DNA from: Sporomusa acidovorans
Lineage (GTDB): Bacteria > Bacillota > Negativicutes > Sporomusales > Sporomusaceae
Reading direction: 5' to 3'
Length of the DNA stretch: 54,687 nucleotides
Assembly: GCF_900101845.1 (NCBI RefSeq)
Contig: NZ_FNAM01000040.1
Span: 1 to 54,687, forward strand
Position 1 is the stretch's first letter; every line of letters begins with the position of its first letter. This document shows, piece after piece, positions 44,906-53,848 of the stretch. The notes beneath the pieces were generated by a model. The model was not told the origin of the DNA. It saw only the letters and a program-made list of their open reading frames with translations, and did no database searches. A program made the position numbers and the translations under genes.

Positions 44906-45469
44906 TTGCGTAATCGAATTCTCATGGCCGCGGCCGATGAAATGAAAACCCGTGGCGTAAAATTTACAATGAGCGACCTGGCACGGCGTCTCAGTCTCAG
45001 CAAAACTTCTTTATACGAGCACTTTGCCTCCAAAAATGAACTTGTGCATGACATTTTAGCTACAGCCATCCAAGACGTTCAAAACCAGGAACAAGAAATC
45101 TACAATAACTCCGGATTATCCGTTGTGGAAAAAATTCAGGCTCTGCTTAAACTCGCCCCAAAGGTGTTCGGCTCCATCAATAATCATAGTCTCTATGATG
45201 ACCTTCGCCATTATTATCCAAATGAATGGCAGATGGTATCAGACTGTCGCGATGAACAGTTGAATCGCCTGACTTCTCTTGTCATCCAAAGTATTGAAAC
45301 TCACTCACTTCGTCCTGTTAATGTATCTGTGCTTAAGCAAATCATAACGAGTGTGACGAAGGACCTGTTCAACTACCGCTTCCTTGAAGAAAGCAACATG
45401 ACATATGCAGATTCACTATCAGCAATGGCTGATATTTTCGTATTCGGGCTGCTGCCACCTAATAAATGA
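44906..45469 (+). CDS. TetR-family regulator of the third RND locus
   Basis: 187 residues from a TTG with GAGGTG 7 bases upstream. Helix-turn-helix: MSDLARRLSLSKTSLYEHFA. The rest is a helical ligand domain with aromatic and histidine residues (SLYDDLRHYYPNEWQMV). It is cistronic with, but separated by a strong terminator from, the small protein, adaptor and pump genes downstream on the same strand, so it likely controls a second promoter near 45520-45600 where GTACC/GGTAC motifs recur. Confidence 0.92.
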   Translation: MRNRILMAAADEMKTRGVKFTMSDLARRLSLSKTSLYEHFASKNELVHDILATAIQDVQNQEQEIYNNSGLSVVEKIQALLKLAPKVFGSINNHSLYDDLRHYYPNEWQMVSDCRDEQLNRLTSLVIQSIETHSLRPVNVSVLKQIITSVTKDLFNYRFLEESNMTYADSLSAMADIFVFGLLPPNK

Positions 45470-45475
45470 GATACC

Positions 45476-45513
45476 GTATTTTTAAATCGCACCTTTGTGC
45501 GATTTAAAAATAC
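45476..45513 (+). terminator. Terminator after the third TetR gene
   Basis: A perfect 17-bp inverted repeat (GTATTTTTAAATCGCAC with GTGCGATTTAAAAATAC) around a 4-base loop, seven bases after the stop. Confidence 0.82.
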
Positions 45514-45635
45514 CCTTTTGTACCACCTGTACTAAAAATGTAAATTCGGTACAAATAAATCTATGCATCTTTTTCGAAAATATCCCCAACAGTAACTTGT
45601 TTCAACATCAACCAATCTGATGATCAGGAGGAATA

Positions 45636-45863
45636 ATGGAAATATACACTATCATTCACGGCATCCCTGTCATGGCGGACCCGGCATTGCCAAAAGAAGA
45701 AATCAACGAGCTTATTTCCGATCTCATCCAAACATGGGCATGGGAAGGCAGACAACTGGGAAAAGTCGAGCTGGTTAGTGATGGACAATTGATCCATGTC
45801 TGTTCTTATGAAAAACCATCAATCCAGTATGTCCCCTTAAAACGTAACCAAAGCGAGGTGTAA
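45636..45863 (+). CDS. Small protein encoded before the RND adaptor
   Basis: 75 residues with a strong ribosome site (AGGAGG 6 bases before ATG), ending 4 bases before the adaptor start, so it is certainly translated with the pump operon. It is soluble, with no signal peptide or membrane helix (EINELISDLIQTWAWEGRQL, KVELVSDGQLIHVCSYEKPS). I do not recognise the family. The broken paralogous loci at 4444 and 26348 do not retain it. It might be a small regulator or accessory factor of the pump. Confidence 0.75.
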   Translation: MEIYTIIHGIPVMADPALPKEEINELISDLIQTWAWEGRQLGKVELVSDGQLIHVCSYEKPSIQYVPLKRNQSEV

Positions 45864-45867
45864 CATC

Positions 45868-46992
45868 ATGCAACAATGGAATTGGCTAACTAAAGTGTCA
45901 AAAAAGCAATTATATTACAGTTTAACTGCGATAGTAACGGCGTTGTGTATCATCGGCGGAATGGTATGGAATGCACATCGTCAAACCAAAGTAGTTGCTG
46001 AAGATATTACAGCAGTACAAACCACCGTAATTGGTGCTGCCGCCGCTGCGCAAGAATATACGTATTCCGGGGAAGTCCGCGGGCGCTATGAAAGTCAACT
46101 GGCTTTCCAGGTCAGCGGTAAAATTATAAAACGGAATGTAGAACTGGGCAGCGTAATAAACGCCAGCGATGTGCTGATGCAGATCGATCCCAAGGATATT
46201 CAGCAAACTGTAAACAGTACTTCGGCCCAGGTATCCTCGGCTGAGTCACAGCTCCGGCTGGCCGAAAACAATTTAAACCGTTTCCGGCAGCTCTATGAAG
46301 ACGGTGCTGTCGGCCGCATGACTTACGAACAGAATGTCAGTGCCTATGAAGTGGCTGCCGCTGCGGTGCAGCAGGCTTCAGCCCAACATTCGCAGGGGGC
46401 CAACCAGCTTGATTACAGCCTGCTGCGCACCGACAAGCCGGGTGTCGTCTCCGCCATCAAGGCGGAAGTGGGTCAGGTGGTCAGTGCCGGACAGCCGGTG
46501 CTGACTATTGTGCAGGATGGCGAACGGGAAGTGGAAATCAGTGTTCCGGAAAATCGGATAGAAGAATTGCGCAAAGCCCAGCAACTCAAAGTGACATTTT
46601 GGGCGCTGTCCAATGTAATATTGGACGGCAAAGTACGGGAAATCGCGCCTATGGCCGATCCGGTAACCCGTACCTATAAAGTACGCATCAGCTTACTTAA
46701 CCCGCCACCGGAAATGAAACTGGGCATGACCGCTGCCGTTACTCTTTTGGATAGCGAAACACAACCAACGGCAACGATTCCATTGGCAGCGATTTACCAA
46801 AACGGCGACACGCCGTGTGTTTGGGTCGTAACAGACAACACTGTTGCCTTACGTCCGATTAAAACCGGTAAATTCGGCAATGGAACCATTCAGGTTGTCG
46901 CCGGACTGCAGCAAGGAGACCGGATTGTAACGGCCGGAGTACATAAACTCACTGCAGGGCAGAACGTGAAATTGGGCGGTGACTCTTTATGA
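45868..46992 (+). CDS. RND periplasmic adaptor protein
   Basis: 374 residues. An N-terminal membrane anchor (YYSLTAIVTALCIIGGMVW) lacks a lipobox, unlike the relic copy at 4444. Then follow the lipoyl halves (SGEVRGRYESQLAFQVSGKI, and SAIKAEVGQVVSAGQPVLTI), a coiled-coil hairpin around residues 105-170, and the beta-barrel and membrane-proximal parts ending in IVTAGVHKLTAGQNVKL. Its last four bases overlap the pump start (ATGA), so the two are translationally coupled. It is the intact version of the two adaptor relics in this window. Confidence 0.94.
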   Translation: MQQWNWLTKVSKKQLYYSLTAIVTALCIIGGMVWNAHRQTKVVAEDITAVQTTVIGAAAAAQEYTYSGEVRGRYESQLAFQVSGKIIKRNVELGSVINASDVLMQIDPKDIQQTVNSTSAQVSSAESQLRLAENNLNRFRQLYEDGAVGRMTYEQNVSAYEVAAAAVQQASAQHSQGANQLDYSLLRTDKPGVVSAIKAEVGQVVSAGQPVLTIVQDGEREVEISVPENRIEELRKAQQLKVTFWALSNVILDGKVREIAPMADPVTRTYKVRISLLNPPPEMKLGMTAAVTLLDSETQPTATIPLAAIYQNGDTPCVWVVTDNTVALRPIKTGKFGNGTIQVVAGLQQGDRIVTAGVHKLTAGQNVKLGGDSL

Positions 46993-49900
46993 ACCAATTC
47001 AATCTGACGGAGTGGGCGCTGAAACATAAGCAGTTTATTTGCTTTTTTGTCATCCTCTCTTTCATCGCCGGCATATTCGCCTATAAAAGTATGGGCCGTG
47101 CGGAAGATCCCGATTTCGTAATTAAGCAGATGGTCATCGCTGTTCCCTGGCCAGGCGCTACCGCCCGCCAAATGGAAGAGCAAGTCACCGATAAAGTCGA
47201 AAAAAAATTGCAGGATTTGCCGGGGCTCGACTATTTAAAAAGCTATTCCACACCGGGTCTTACCGTTATTTATGTTAATTTAAAAGACAATGTGCCCAAA
47301 AAGGAAATAAGAAACCGTTGGGTGGAAGCCAGAAATATGGTCAATGACGTAAAGAGTACCTTTCCGACCGGCGTCATAGATCCGATATTTAACGATCGCT
47401 TTGATGAAGTTTACGGTATTGTGTACGCGCTTACCGGCGACGGCTATTCCTACGAGCAAATGCGGGAAAAAGCGGAAAAAATCCGCCGTGTCTTTCTGGG
47501 TGTTTCCAACGTGAGGAAGGTCAAGCTGCTCGGCGTACAAACCGAAAAAATTTACGTTGAGATTGAAAACAGTAAATTGGCGCAGCTCGGAATTCCTCCG
47601 GAGACAATTCTATCCACCCTCCAAGCGCAAAACGCTATGGCGCCTTCAGGCATGCTTCAGACCGCCAGTGACAATGTGTATCTGCGGGTTACCGGCATGT
47701 TTGAGAACCTTGAAGATATTCAAAGCCTTCCCATAGGAATAAATGGCCGCAGCTTCCGGTTAGGGGATATTGCGAAAGTGACCCGCGGTTATTCCGACCC
47801 CGCCGATCCCCAGTTCTATTACAACGGCCAGCCGGCTATCGGCATTGCTGTGGCCATGGATACAGGCGGTAATATTCTGAACCTGGGAAAAGATATGGAA
47901 ATAACCGTGGAGCACATCCAAAAAGAACTCCCGGCCGGCTTGGAACTTCATCAAACGGTTAATCAGCCCAAAGTTGTGGAAAACTCCATTGATGATTTTG
48001 TCGAAGCGCTGGCGGAAGCGATCGGTATTGTATTAATTGTAAGTTTTATCAGTTTAGGCTTCCGCTCCGGAATGATTGTGGCTCTTTGCATACCGCTGGT
48101 CATTGCGGCCGTGTTCACGGTCATGCAAATCAATGGAATCGATTTGCATCGAACCTCCCTGGGCGCCCTGATTATTGCTCTGGGTCTATTGGTTGATGAT
48201 GCTATTATCACCATAGAAACCATGGTCGTAAAGCTGGAAGAAGGCTGGGATCGTTTAAGCGCCGCCAAATTTGCCTATGCTTCCACCGCCTATCCCCGGC
48301 TGACCGGTGAATTAGTTACCTGCGCCGGCTTTATTCCTGTAGGCTTTTCAAACGGAAATGCCTCGGAGTACTGTGTAACCATGTTCTACGTTATTGCTAT
48401 GTCGCTCCTTATATCCTGGCTGGTAGCCGGTACCGCCACTCCGCTGTTTGGCTACCTATTCATTAAAGTCAAGCCTCATTCCGGCGAAGGCAGCCATGAT
48501 GTTTATGACACGCCCTTTTACCATAAGTTTAGAGGACTTCTTTCCTGGTGTCTGAGCCACCGCGGCATCATGCTGGGAGGAACCCTCATCTCCTTTGCTT
48601 TAGGCGTGCTTTTACTTACGCATATTACCCAGCAGTTCTTTCCGTCGTCAGCCCGTCCGGAATTAATTGTGCAGCTTAGACTCCATGAAGGCGCTTCCCT
48701 CGAAAATACAGAACAAGCAGCCCGGGATTTTGCGCAAAGAATTAGTGATGATCCCGGAATTGATTACTATACTTACCATGTTGGCGAGGGGGCCCCGCGC
48801 TTTGTCCTGACAATCGAACCCGAACTGCCAAAAACCAATTTTGCCGAATTTGTCATTGTCGCCAAGGATGATAAAGTACGCGACCAACTGCGTGCCAAAT
48901 ACGCCAAAGTGCTAAATGACGATTTTCCCGCCGTACAATATCACACTAAAGTCATTAGCATCGGCCCGTCCGCTGATTATCCGGTCATGCTCCGTGTAAA
49001 GGGGTATGATGTCGACAAAGTTCGTGCAATCAGCGAACAGGTAAAAACGGCCATGGCTTCAAATCCCCACGTGCAAAATGTCAACATGAAGTGGAATGAG
49101 AAAAGCAAGATTGTACATCTGTCCATCGATCAGGATAAAGCCAGGAAACTGGGAGTTTCGTCCGCACCGTTGGCAACCACACTGCAGACCCAGCTTTCCG
49201 GCTTACCCATAGCGCAATTCCGGGAAGATGACAAAACCGTGGATATGGTCTTTCGCTTTGACCCGCAAAACCGCAACAATCCTCAATACCTGAAAGATAT
49301 CAACATTCACACGGGTAATGGCCGCTATGTACCTTTGGATCAAATTGCCAAAATCAGCTATGACGCCGAAGAAGGCCTTATTTACCGCCGTGATTTAAAG
49401 CCAATGATCTTAGTTCAGGCAGAACTCAAATCTGACAATGTAACCGGCCAGGATGTGGCCACACAAATATACGATCAGCTTAAACCGTTGCGCGAAAGCC
49501 TGCCCTTCGGCTACAGCATAGAATATGACGGTTCTAATGAAGACAGTGCTAAGGCACTTAACTTTCTTTTGGAGCCGGTACCGGCCATGTTCGTTATTAT
49601 TATGGTCATCTTGATGGCCCAGCTGCAAAGCATGCCGAAAATGATTCTTACTTTGCTGACGGCGCCGTTAGGCATTATCGGTGTATCTGTGGGCCTGTTC
49701 ATTTCCGGAAAGCCTCTGGGTTTTGTGGTGCAGCTTGGCATTTTAGCCCTGTCAGGTATTATTATGCGTAACTCAGTCATTCTTATAGACCAGATTGACC
49801 AGCAGATCGCCGCCGGGGTTTCCCCGTGGAATGCCGTAATTGAGGCAACGGTCATCCGGTTGCGGCCTATTTTGTTGACAGCAGCGGCAGCAATTTTGGG

Positions 49901-50093
49901 GATGATTCCCCTTCTTTCCAGTGTTTTTTGGGGACCGCTGGCTGTAACCATTGCCGCCGGCTTATTAGGTGCCACCATACTTACTCTCCTGGTTTTACCG
50001 GTTATGTATGCCACCTGCTACAAAGTACAGCCTAACCATACGACACAGATTCCGATGGGATCTGGCAAACAAGGCAATGCTCCTTTAGCCTAA
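46989..50093 (+). CDS. RND efflux permease (intact paralogue)
   Basis: 1034 residues, full length. TM1 lies near residues 15-33 (FICFFVILSFIAGIFAY), followed by RAEDPDFVIKQMVIAVPWPG, the porter domain and TM4 with LLVDDAIITIETM (Asp403 and Asp404, the proton relay). The second half begins with a second TM/porter set and ends with IMRNSVILIDQIDQQ and RLRPILLTAAAAILG. It belongs to a different RND branch from the HAE1 pump at 12558 (shared motifs but low overall similarity) and is paralogous to the two broken permeases. Exported compounds are unknown. No outer-membrane factor is encoded nearby. Confidence 0.95.
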   Translation: MNQFNLTEWALKHKQFICFFVILSFIAGIFAYKSMGRAEDPDFVIKQMVIAVPWPGATARQMEEQVTDKVEKKLQDLPGLDYLKSYSTPGLTVIYVNLKDNVPKKEIRNRWVEARNMVNDVKSTFPTGVIDPIFNDRFDEVYGIVYALTGDGYSYEQMREKAEKIRRVFLGVSNVRKVKLLGVQTEKIYVEIENSKLAQLGIPPETILSTLQAQNAMAPSGMLQTASDNVYLRVTGMFENLEDIQSLPIGINGRSFRLGDIAKVTRGYSDPADPQFYYNGQPAIGIAVAMDTGGNILNLGKDMEITVEHIQKELPAGLELHQTVNQPKVVENSIDDFVEALAEAIGIVLIVSFISLGFRSGMIVALCIPLVIAAVFTVMQINGIDLHRTSLGALIIALGLLVDDAIITIETMVVKLEEGWDRLSAAKFAYASTAYPRLTGELVTCAGFIPVGFSNGNASEYCVTMFYVIAMSLLISWLVAGTATPLFGYLFIKVKPHSGEGSHDVYDTPFYHKFRGLLSWCLSHRGIMLGGTLISFALGVLLLTHITQQFFPSSARPELIVQLRLHEGASLENTEQAARDFAQRISDDPGIDYYTYHVGEGAPRFVLTIEPELPKTNFAEFVIVAKDDKVRDQLRAKYAKVLNDDFPAVQYHTKVISIGPSADYPVMLRVKGYDVDKVRAISEQVKTAMASNPHVQNVNMKWNEKSKIVHLSIDQDKARKLGVSSAPLATTLQTQLSGLPIAQFREDDKTVDMVFRFDPQNRNNPQYLKDINIHTGNGRYVPLDQIAKISYDAEEGLIYRRDLKPMILVQAELKSDNVTGQDVATQIYDQLKPLRESLPFGYSIEYDGSNEDSAKALNFLLEPVPAMFVIIMVILMAQLQSMPKMILTLLTAPLGIIGVSVGLFISGKPLGFVVQLGILALSGIIMRNSVILIDQIDQQIAAGVSPWNAVIEATVIRLRPILLTAAAAILGMIPLLSSVFWGPLAVTIAAGLLGATILTLLVLPVMYATCYKVQPNHTTQIPMGSGKQGNAPLA

Positions 50094-50100
50094 TTCCTAT

Positions 50101-50313
50101 CTCTATGATCAGATAGAGAACACGGCCCTTTCTGTGGTTCGGATAACTGGGAGATACGAAATTAAGCGGCCGCAACATGCCGCTGCGTATTTCCCTGTTT
50201 ATCCGATGACTAACCCGCTCTAAGATTCCCTCTTCTCCAAGCGGGAGTAAGAGCGGCTAAATCCCTGGATAAGGGCGACTAACCTTCAGGTGGGGTTACC
50301 CTCCCATCTGAAG
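50101..50313 (+). other. Highly structured non-coding stretch after the pump
   Basis: Consecutive inverted repeats: CTCTAT/ATAGAG (50101-50118), a long arm from CGGATAA (50140) to TTATCCG (50205) enclosing AGCGGC/GCCGCT, CCGCTCT/AGAGCGG (50215-50256) and CTTCAGGTGGG with CCCATCTGAAG-type arms (50284-50313). The last hairpin is repeated in similar form at 50557-50584. The stretch may be a folded RNA, a 3' untranslated region or a dispersed repeat. No known RNA class was recognised. Confidence 0.5.
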
Positions 50314-50357
50314 CTAAGTCTACTTATAAAAAATAGTAAAGAAAGAAGGAATGAATC

Positions 50358-50594
50358 ATGCCGTTAAATCCAAAATTTGAAAATTTACTAAAAACCGATT
50401 TTGAAAGTTTATATTCTTTGGGGGTTGAAAAGTTCCGGGAGTATTACAGCAAAAGCTGGGATGACTTTAAAGAGATTCCTGATGAAGTGGGTTCTGTCGT
50501 AACGACATTAAGATTTATGATGAATCCGCCGGTGGCGACCTTGCTTACATCGAGAATTCAGGTGGAGAGTCTTCTCCATCTGAACCGATGGTAG
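50358..50594 (+). pseudogene. Alpha/beta-hydrolase N-terminal relic (tentative)
   Basis: An ATG with GAAGGA upstream opens 78 residues. The start (MPLNPKFENLLKTDFESLYS) resembles the N-terminus of Aes-type alpha/beta hydrolases; from about residue 66 the frame only reads through the hairpin repeat at 50557-50584. No catalytic motif is present. It may be a truncated gene cut by the repeat. The assignment is weak. Confidence 0.4.
50557..50584. repeat. Hairpin repeat, second copy
   Basis: TTCAGGTGGAGA and TCTCCATCTGAA pair in a near-perfect 12-bp stem. It resembles the hairpin at 50284-50313 (both TTCAGGTGG...CCATCTGAA) and is followed by GGCGGGAGT, similar to GCGGGAGT at 50241. Confidence 0.6.
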
Positions 50595-50677
50595 CCTGTA
50601 GGCGGGAGTCCTAACTCGCTTACTAAGATAAACACTATACTAATAATCGGAAAAGTTAACTGGAGAGGTGATTCATC

Positions 50678-51340
50678 TTGAAGATAACTGCCTTTAATGG
50701 AAGTCCAAAGGCTGAAACTAGTAATACCCATGTAATGGTTGCTGCATTCTTAAAAGGTGCGGAATCAGCAGGAGCCCAAGTCGAGAACATATTCTTAGTT
50801 AACAAACATATAAACCACTGTAAAGGATGCCATTCTTGTCGTTTGTCCGCGGATGGAAAGTGCGTAATTAGCGATGATATGGAAGAGTTACTTAGCAAAT
50901 ATGTTGCTTCCGATATAGCCATACTCGCCACACCACTTTATTTTGAAACAGTCTCAAGTGTACTCAAGGTATTCATTGACCGCAATTATTGTCTTGGTAT
51001 AAGTACTCCGCCCAAAATTATAGCGATCGCTAATGCCGGTTCTCCCCATCGTTCCAGCTTCCAAACACTTTCTCGGACCATGAATTTCTTTGCCAAGCAC
51101 TCTGAGTTGATAGCAGAAATATATGCAGCTGAGGGTCCGGTTTTAACAGCCAAATCATCACGCCTTGATCTTATAAGAAAAGAATATAGAGAGCTGTTGT
51201 ATAAAGCAGGTCAGGAAATTGCCGTAAATCTGAAACTATCCGTAGAAACGCAATGTGCGTTGGAAAAACCCATTATTCCCATTGATGAATACTTACAAGG
51301 ATTTAAAGCTGCAACAGAAAAATTAAAGGCTCGATATTAA
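50678..51340 (+). CDS. Flavodoxin-like NAD(P)H-dependent FMN reductase (paralogue)
   Basis: 220 residues from a TTG with GAGGTG 7 bases upstream. The start KITAFNGSPKAETSNTHVMV is the FMN loop, CKGCHSCRLSADGKCVISDD the cysteine cluster, and ATPLYFETVSSVLKVFIDRN the conserved substrate loop. It is related over its whole length to 16581-17300 but shorter in the middle. A likely role is reduction of flavin, quinone or nitro compounds. It lies between the pump operon and a K+ channel gene on the same strand. Confidence 0.88.
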   Translation: MKITAFNGSPKAETSNTHVMVAAFLKGAESAGAQVENIFLVNKHINHCKGCHSCRLSADGKCVISDDMEELLSKYVASDIAILATPLYFETVSSVLKVFIDRNYCLGISTPPKIIAIANAGSPHRSSFQTLSRTMNFFAKHSELIAEIYAAEGPVLTAKSSRLDLIRKEYRELLYKAGQEIAVNLKLSVETQCALEKPIIPIDEYLQGFKAATEKLKARY

Positions 51341-51394
51341 CCGCACTCAAAAACAATGTTATAAACAAAAAAGCTCTGCGAAGCGGGTGTTTCG

Positions 51395-52383
51395 ATGAAT
51401 CAACTAAAAATGGCTGTAGTGTATATTCTCTGCGTGGCGGCTATCGGAGTCATCGGATTCGCCTCCATTGAACACTTGCCATGGCTCGATGCCATCTATT
51501 TGACCACCACAACGATAACCACCGTCGGCTATGGAGATGTAGTACCGGTAACCGCAGCCGGAAAAATCTTTACTATTCTTTTTATGATTTGTGGTGTTGG
51601 TACAGCAGGCTATATGCTCACACTGATCATGAGCATCGTCATTGAAGGACATATAAAAGATCGATTGGGGAGGCGCACGATACTGCAAAAAATAGCTAAT
51701 TTGAATCATCATGTCGTTGTCTGCGGGGCCGGACGGGTCGGCCTGCAAGTAATAGCAGGCTTAAAAACCAGCGGGAAGCCATTTGTCGTAATAGAAATGG
51801 CTCCGGAAAAAGTCAATTCATTGTTGGCAAACGAGATCATGGCAATCTGCGGCAATGCCAAGCTAGATAAAGTACTGCAGATGGCTGGCGTTAAGAAGGC
51901 TGATATCCTGGTAGCCGCCTTATCAGATGACGCTGACAACGTATATGTTACGTTATCAGCCAAAAGCCAAAATCACAATATTACCGTTGCGGCACGCGCA
52001 GATGAAGAAGAGGCTCAATCTAAACTGAAGCAAGCCGGTGCAACAATGGTCATATCGCCTTCCATTTCGGGCGGAAGACAGATACTAGCCGCAATAACAA
52101 TCCGCTTGCCCATAATTTTTTTCAAAATATGTTCTACAACCAGGAACTCTATATTGACATGACCGAAATACGCATTAGCGAAAAATCAAAACTTGTAGGG
52201 AAAAAACTTGGGGAGTTTTGGGCTAAGGAAACTCTTAATTTAACTATTGCCGCCATCAACCGAAACCATGCTTTTCTTCCTACTTCACTCGAAACAGAAA
52301 CAATAGCCGCCAACGATATTCTCATTGTGATTGGCCCGCCTGCCTCAATTCAGAAACTGACCAGATTGATAGAAGGGGGGTAG
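51395..52383 (+). pseudogene. Two-TM K+ channel with RCK domains, one-base frameshift
   Basis: Starts with TM1 (MAVVYILCVAAIGVIGF), the pore with selectivity filter TTVGYGD (residues 43-48) and TM2, followed by a TrkA-N/RCK domain (HHVVVCGAGRVGLQVIAG) ending in GGRQILAAITIR. At a run of seven T (52116-52122) the frame shifts: adding one T gives a continuous reading to MFYNQELYIDMTEIRISEKS and the TrkA-C domain ending at 52383. The layout is like MthK/Kch channels. The gene is either a recent frameshift mutant or intact with a consensus error. As written, a protein ending at 52162 lacks the TrkA-C domain. Confidence 0.85.
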
Positions 52384-52409
52384 ATAAAGATGAACATGGA
52401 GTTGGTGCT

Positions 52410-53024
52410 ATGAAAAGGAATACGGCGAACAAAATCCTGGATACCGCCACTTCCTTATTTGCCGAACTCGGATTTGAAAACGTCACTATAAATCTACTGG
52501 CGCAAACAGCCAATGTAAATAGCGCCGCTATTTCCTATTACTTTGGCAGCAAGGAGACTCTTTACCAGATGATTTTGGATAACCAATTTTCACCCGCACT
52601 ACAGGCACTTCGGGAAGTGGAAGCAAGTTTCAATTTAACAGCAACTGAACATTTGCTTGACTACGTAGAGGTGATTGCTGCGGTCAGACGTAAGCAATCT
52701 TATCTAGCTTCACTTTGGCATTACGAAATTAACCGTCACGATGCCGTCCAAAAGAGCTTTGTCGTAAAAGTTGTAAAAGAATATATTGTTCAATTGTATC
52801 AATACATCTTTTCTGCCTTATGTCACGGAATCTCGCAAAAAGAATTTCTCTCCACCGTAGACCCTTACTGCACAGCCTCCGTACTACTGGAAATGATGCA
52901 TGCTCCTTATATCCCTGCTTCGCTGCTAACGGAACAGACCTTATCAGTCCAGGATAAGCGCAAGGATTATACCGTACAAGCTACTTACCATTACTTGCAA
53001 GGAATTCGGCGTATCCCGCTTTAA
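52410..53024 (+). CDS. TetR-family regulator
   Basis: 204 residues. Helix-turn-helix: INLLAQTANVNSAAISYYFG, with the typical following SKETLYQMIL. The C-terminal half resembles the CecR/DUF1956-type TetR subgroup in layout. It lies 26 bases after the K+ channel and 30 bases before the lipase relic, all on the same strand, so they may be one transcript. The ligand is unknown. Confidence 0.9.
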   Translation: MKRNTANKILDTATSLFAELGFENVTINLLAQTANVNSAAISYYFGSKETLYQMILDNQFSPALQALREVEASFNLTATEHLLDYVEVIAAVRRKQSYLASLWHYEINRHDAVQKSFVVKVVKEYIVQLYQYIFSALCHGISQKEFLSTVDPYCTASVLLEMMHAPYIPASLLTEQTLSVQDKRKDYTVQATYHYLQGIRRIPL

Positions 53025-53054
53025 GGGAAATTTATCATCATCAGGTGATCGATC

Positions 53055-53802
53055 ATGAAACGTTTTTTTCTATTAATTTGCACGTTTAATTTGCACGTTG
53101 TTGCTGCTGCTTCGGCCACTCAGCAGTTATGCCGGCTTGCAGGAAGACTATGAAGAAGCTTATCAACTCTATATAACTGCCGGAGCCAGCGTTGCAGCAT
53201 ATCATGACCGGATTGGCGAAGTTGTCACACATTATCTTGAGCAAGATGGCTGGAGAATTGACCACTACGTGCAGGCCGAAGGATATAGCGGAGCCCGTTT
53301 TCTTGTTGCGCAGAAGGCCAATCCCGCAGGCGGCACAACTTACGTTGTTGCTATTGTCGGTACTGAAACCTCCCAAGATGTAAAATTAGATTTAAAAGTC
53401 GACAAAGTATACTTTGCCGGTACTAATTTAGCTGAATTTGCCGCTAATGCCGCGAAAAAGGGACTTCCTGACACTGTGCCAAAAGTTCACCGGGGATTTT
53501 ATGAATTTGTACAGGCCGGGCCGGCTGCTACTCTGCGTAATAATCATGTCCCCGCATTATCGCTGCTTGACCAATTGAATCGTTAATTCGGGTGACCCGG
53601 TTACCGGCGTTTATGCTTAAAACAAGAAAAAAACACATATTACATAACTTTAACGCAGATAGTATATGATACGGCAACAGGCAGCATAATCGATACCGCT
53701 GTTTTTTCTAGCGGGACGTATAATCTAACTCCTCTTGAGGCTTTTATTCACGTTTTTAGAGACATAAATGTCTATTTTAAGACTCGCCTCACTAAAAAAT
53801 AA
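53055..53802 (+). pseudogene. Class 3 lipase, broken by a 13-bp duplication and a large deletion
   Basis: Paralogue of 28984-30300. Behind CAGGTGAT, the ATG at 53055 begins a signal peptide, but the 13-mer TAATTTGCACGTT occurs twice in tandem (53074-53086 and 53087-53099). Removing one copy restores a clean signal peptide in frame with QEDYEEAYQLYITAGASVAA. The frame then runs to 53586, where about 200 residues including the GHSLGG nucleophile are missing. The last part resumes at about 53617 (KQEKNTYYITLTQIVYDTAT, TYNLTPLEAFIHVFRD) and stops at 53802. No lipase can be made. Confidence 0.9.
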
Positions 53803-53848
53803 TTTATTAGCAAAAAAGTTCGATATCAAATAAAAAAGCAAACCTTTT

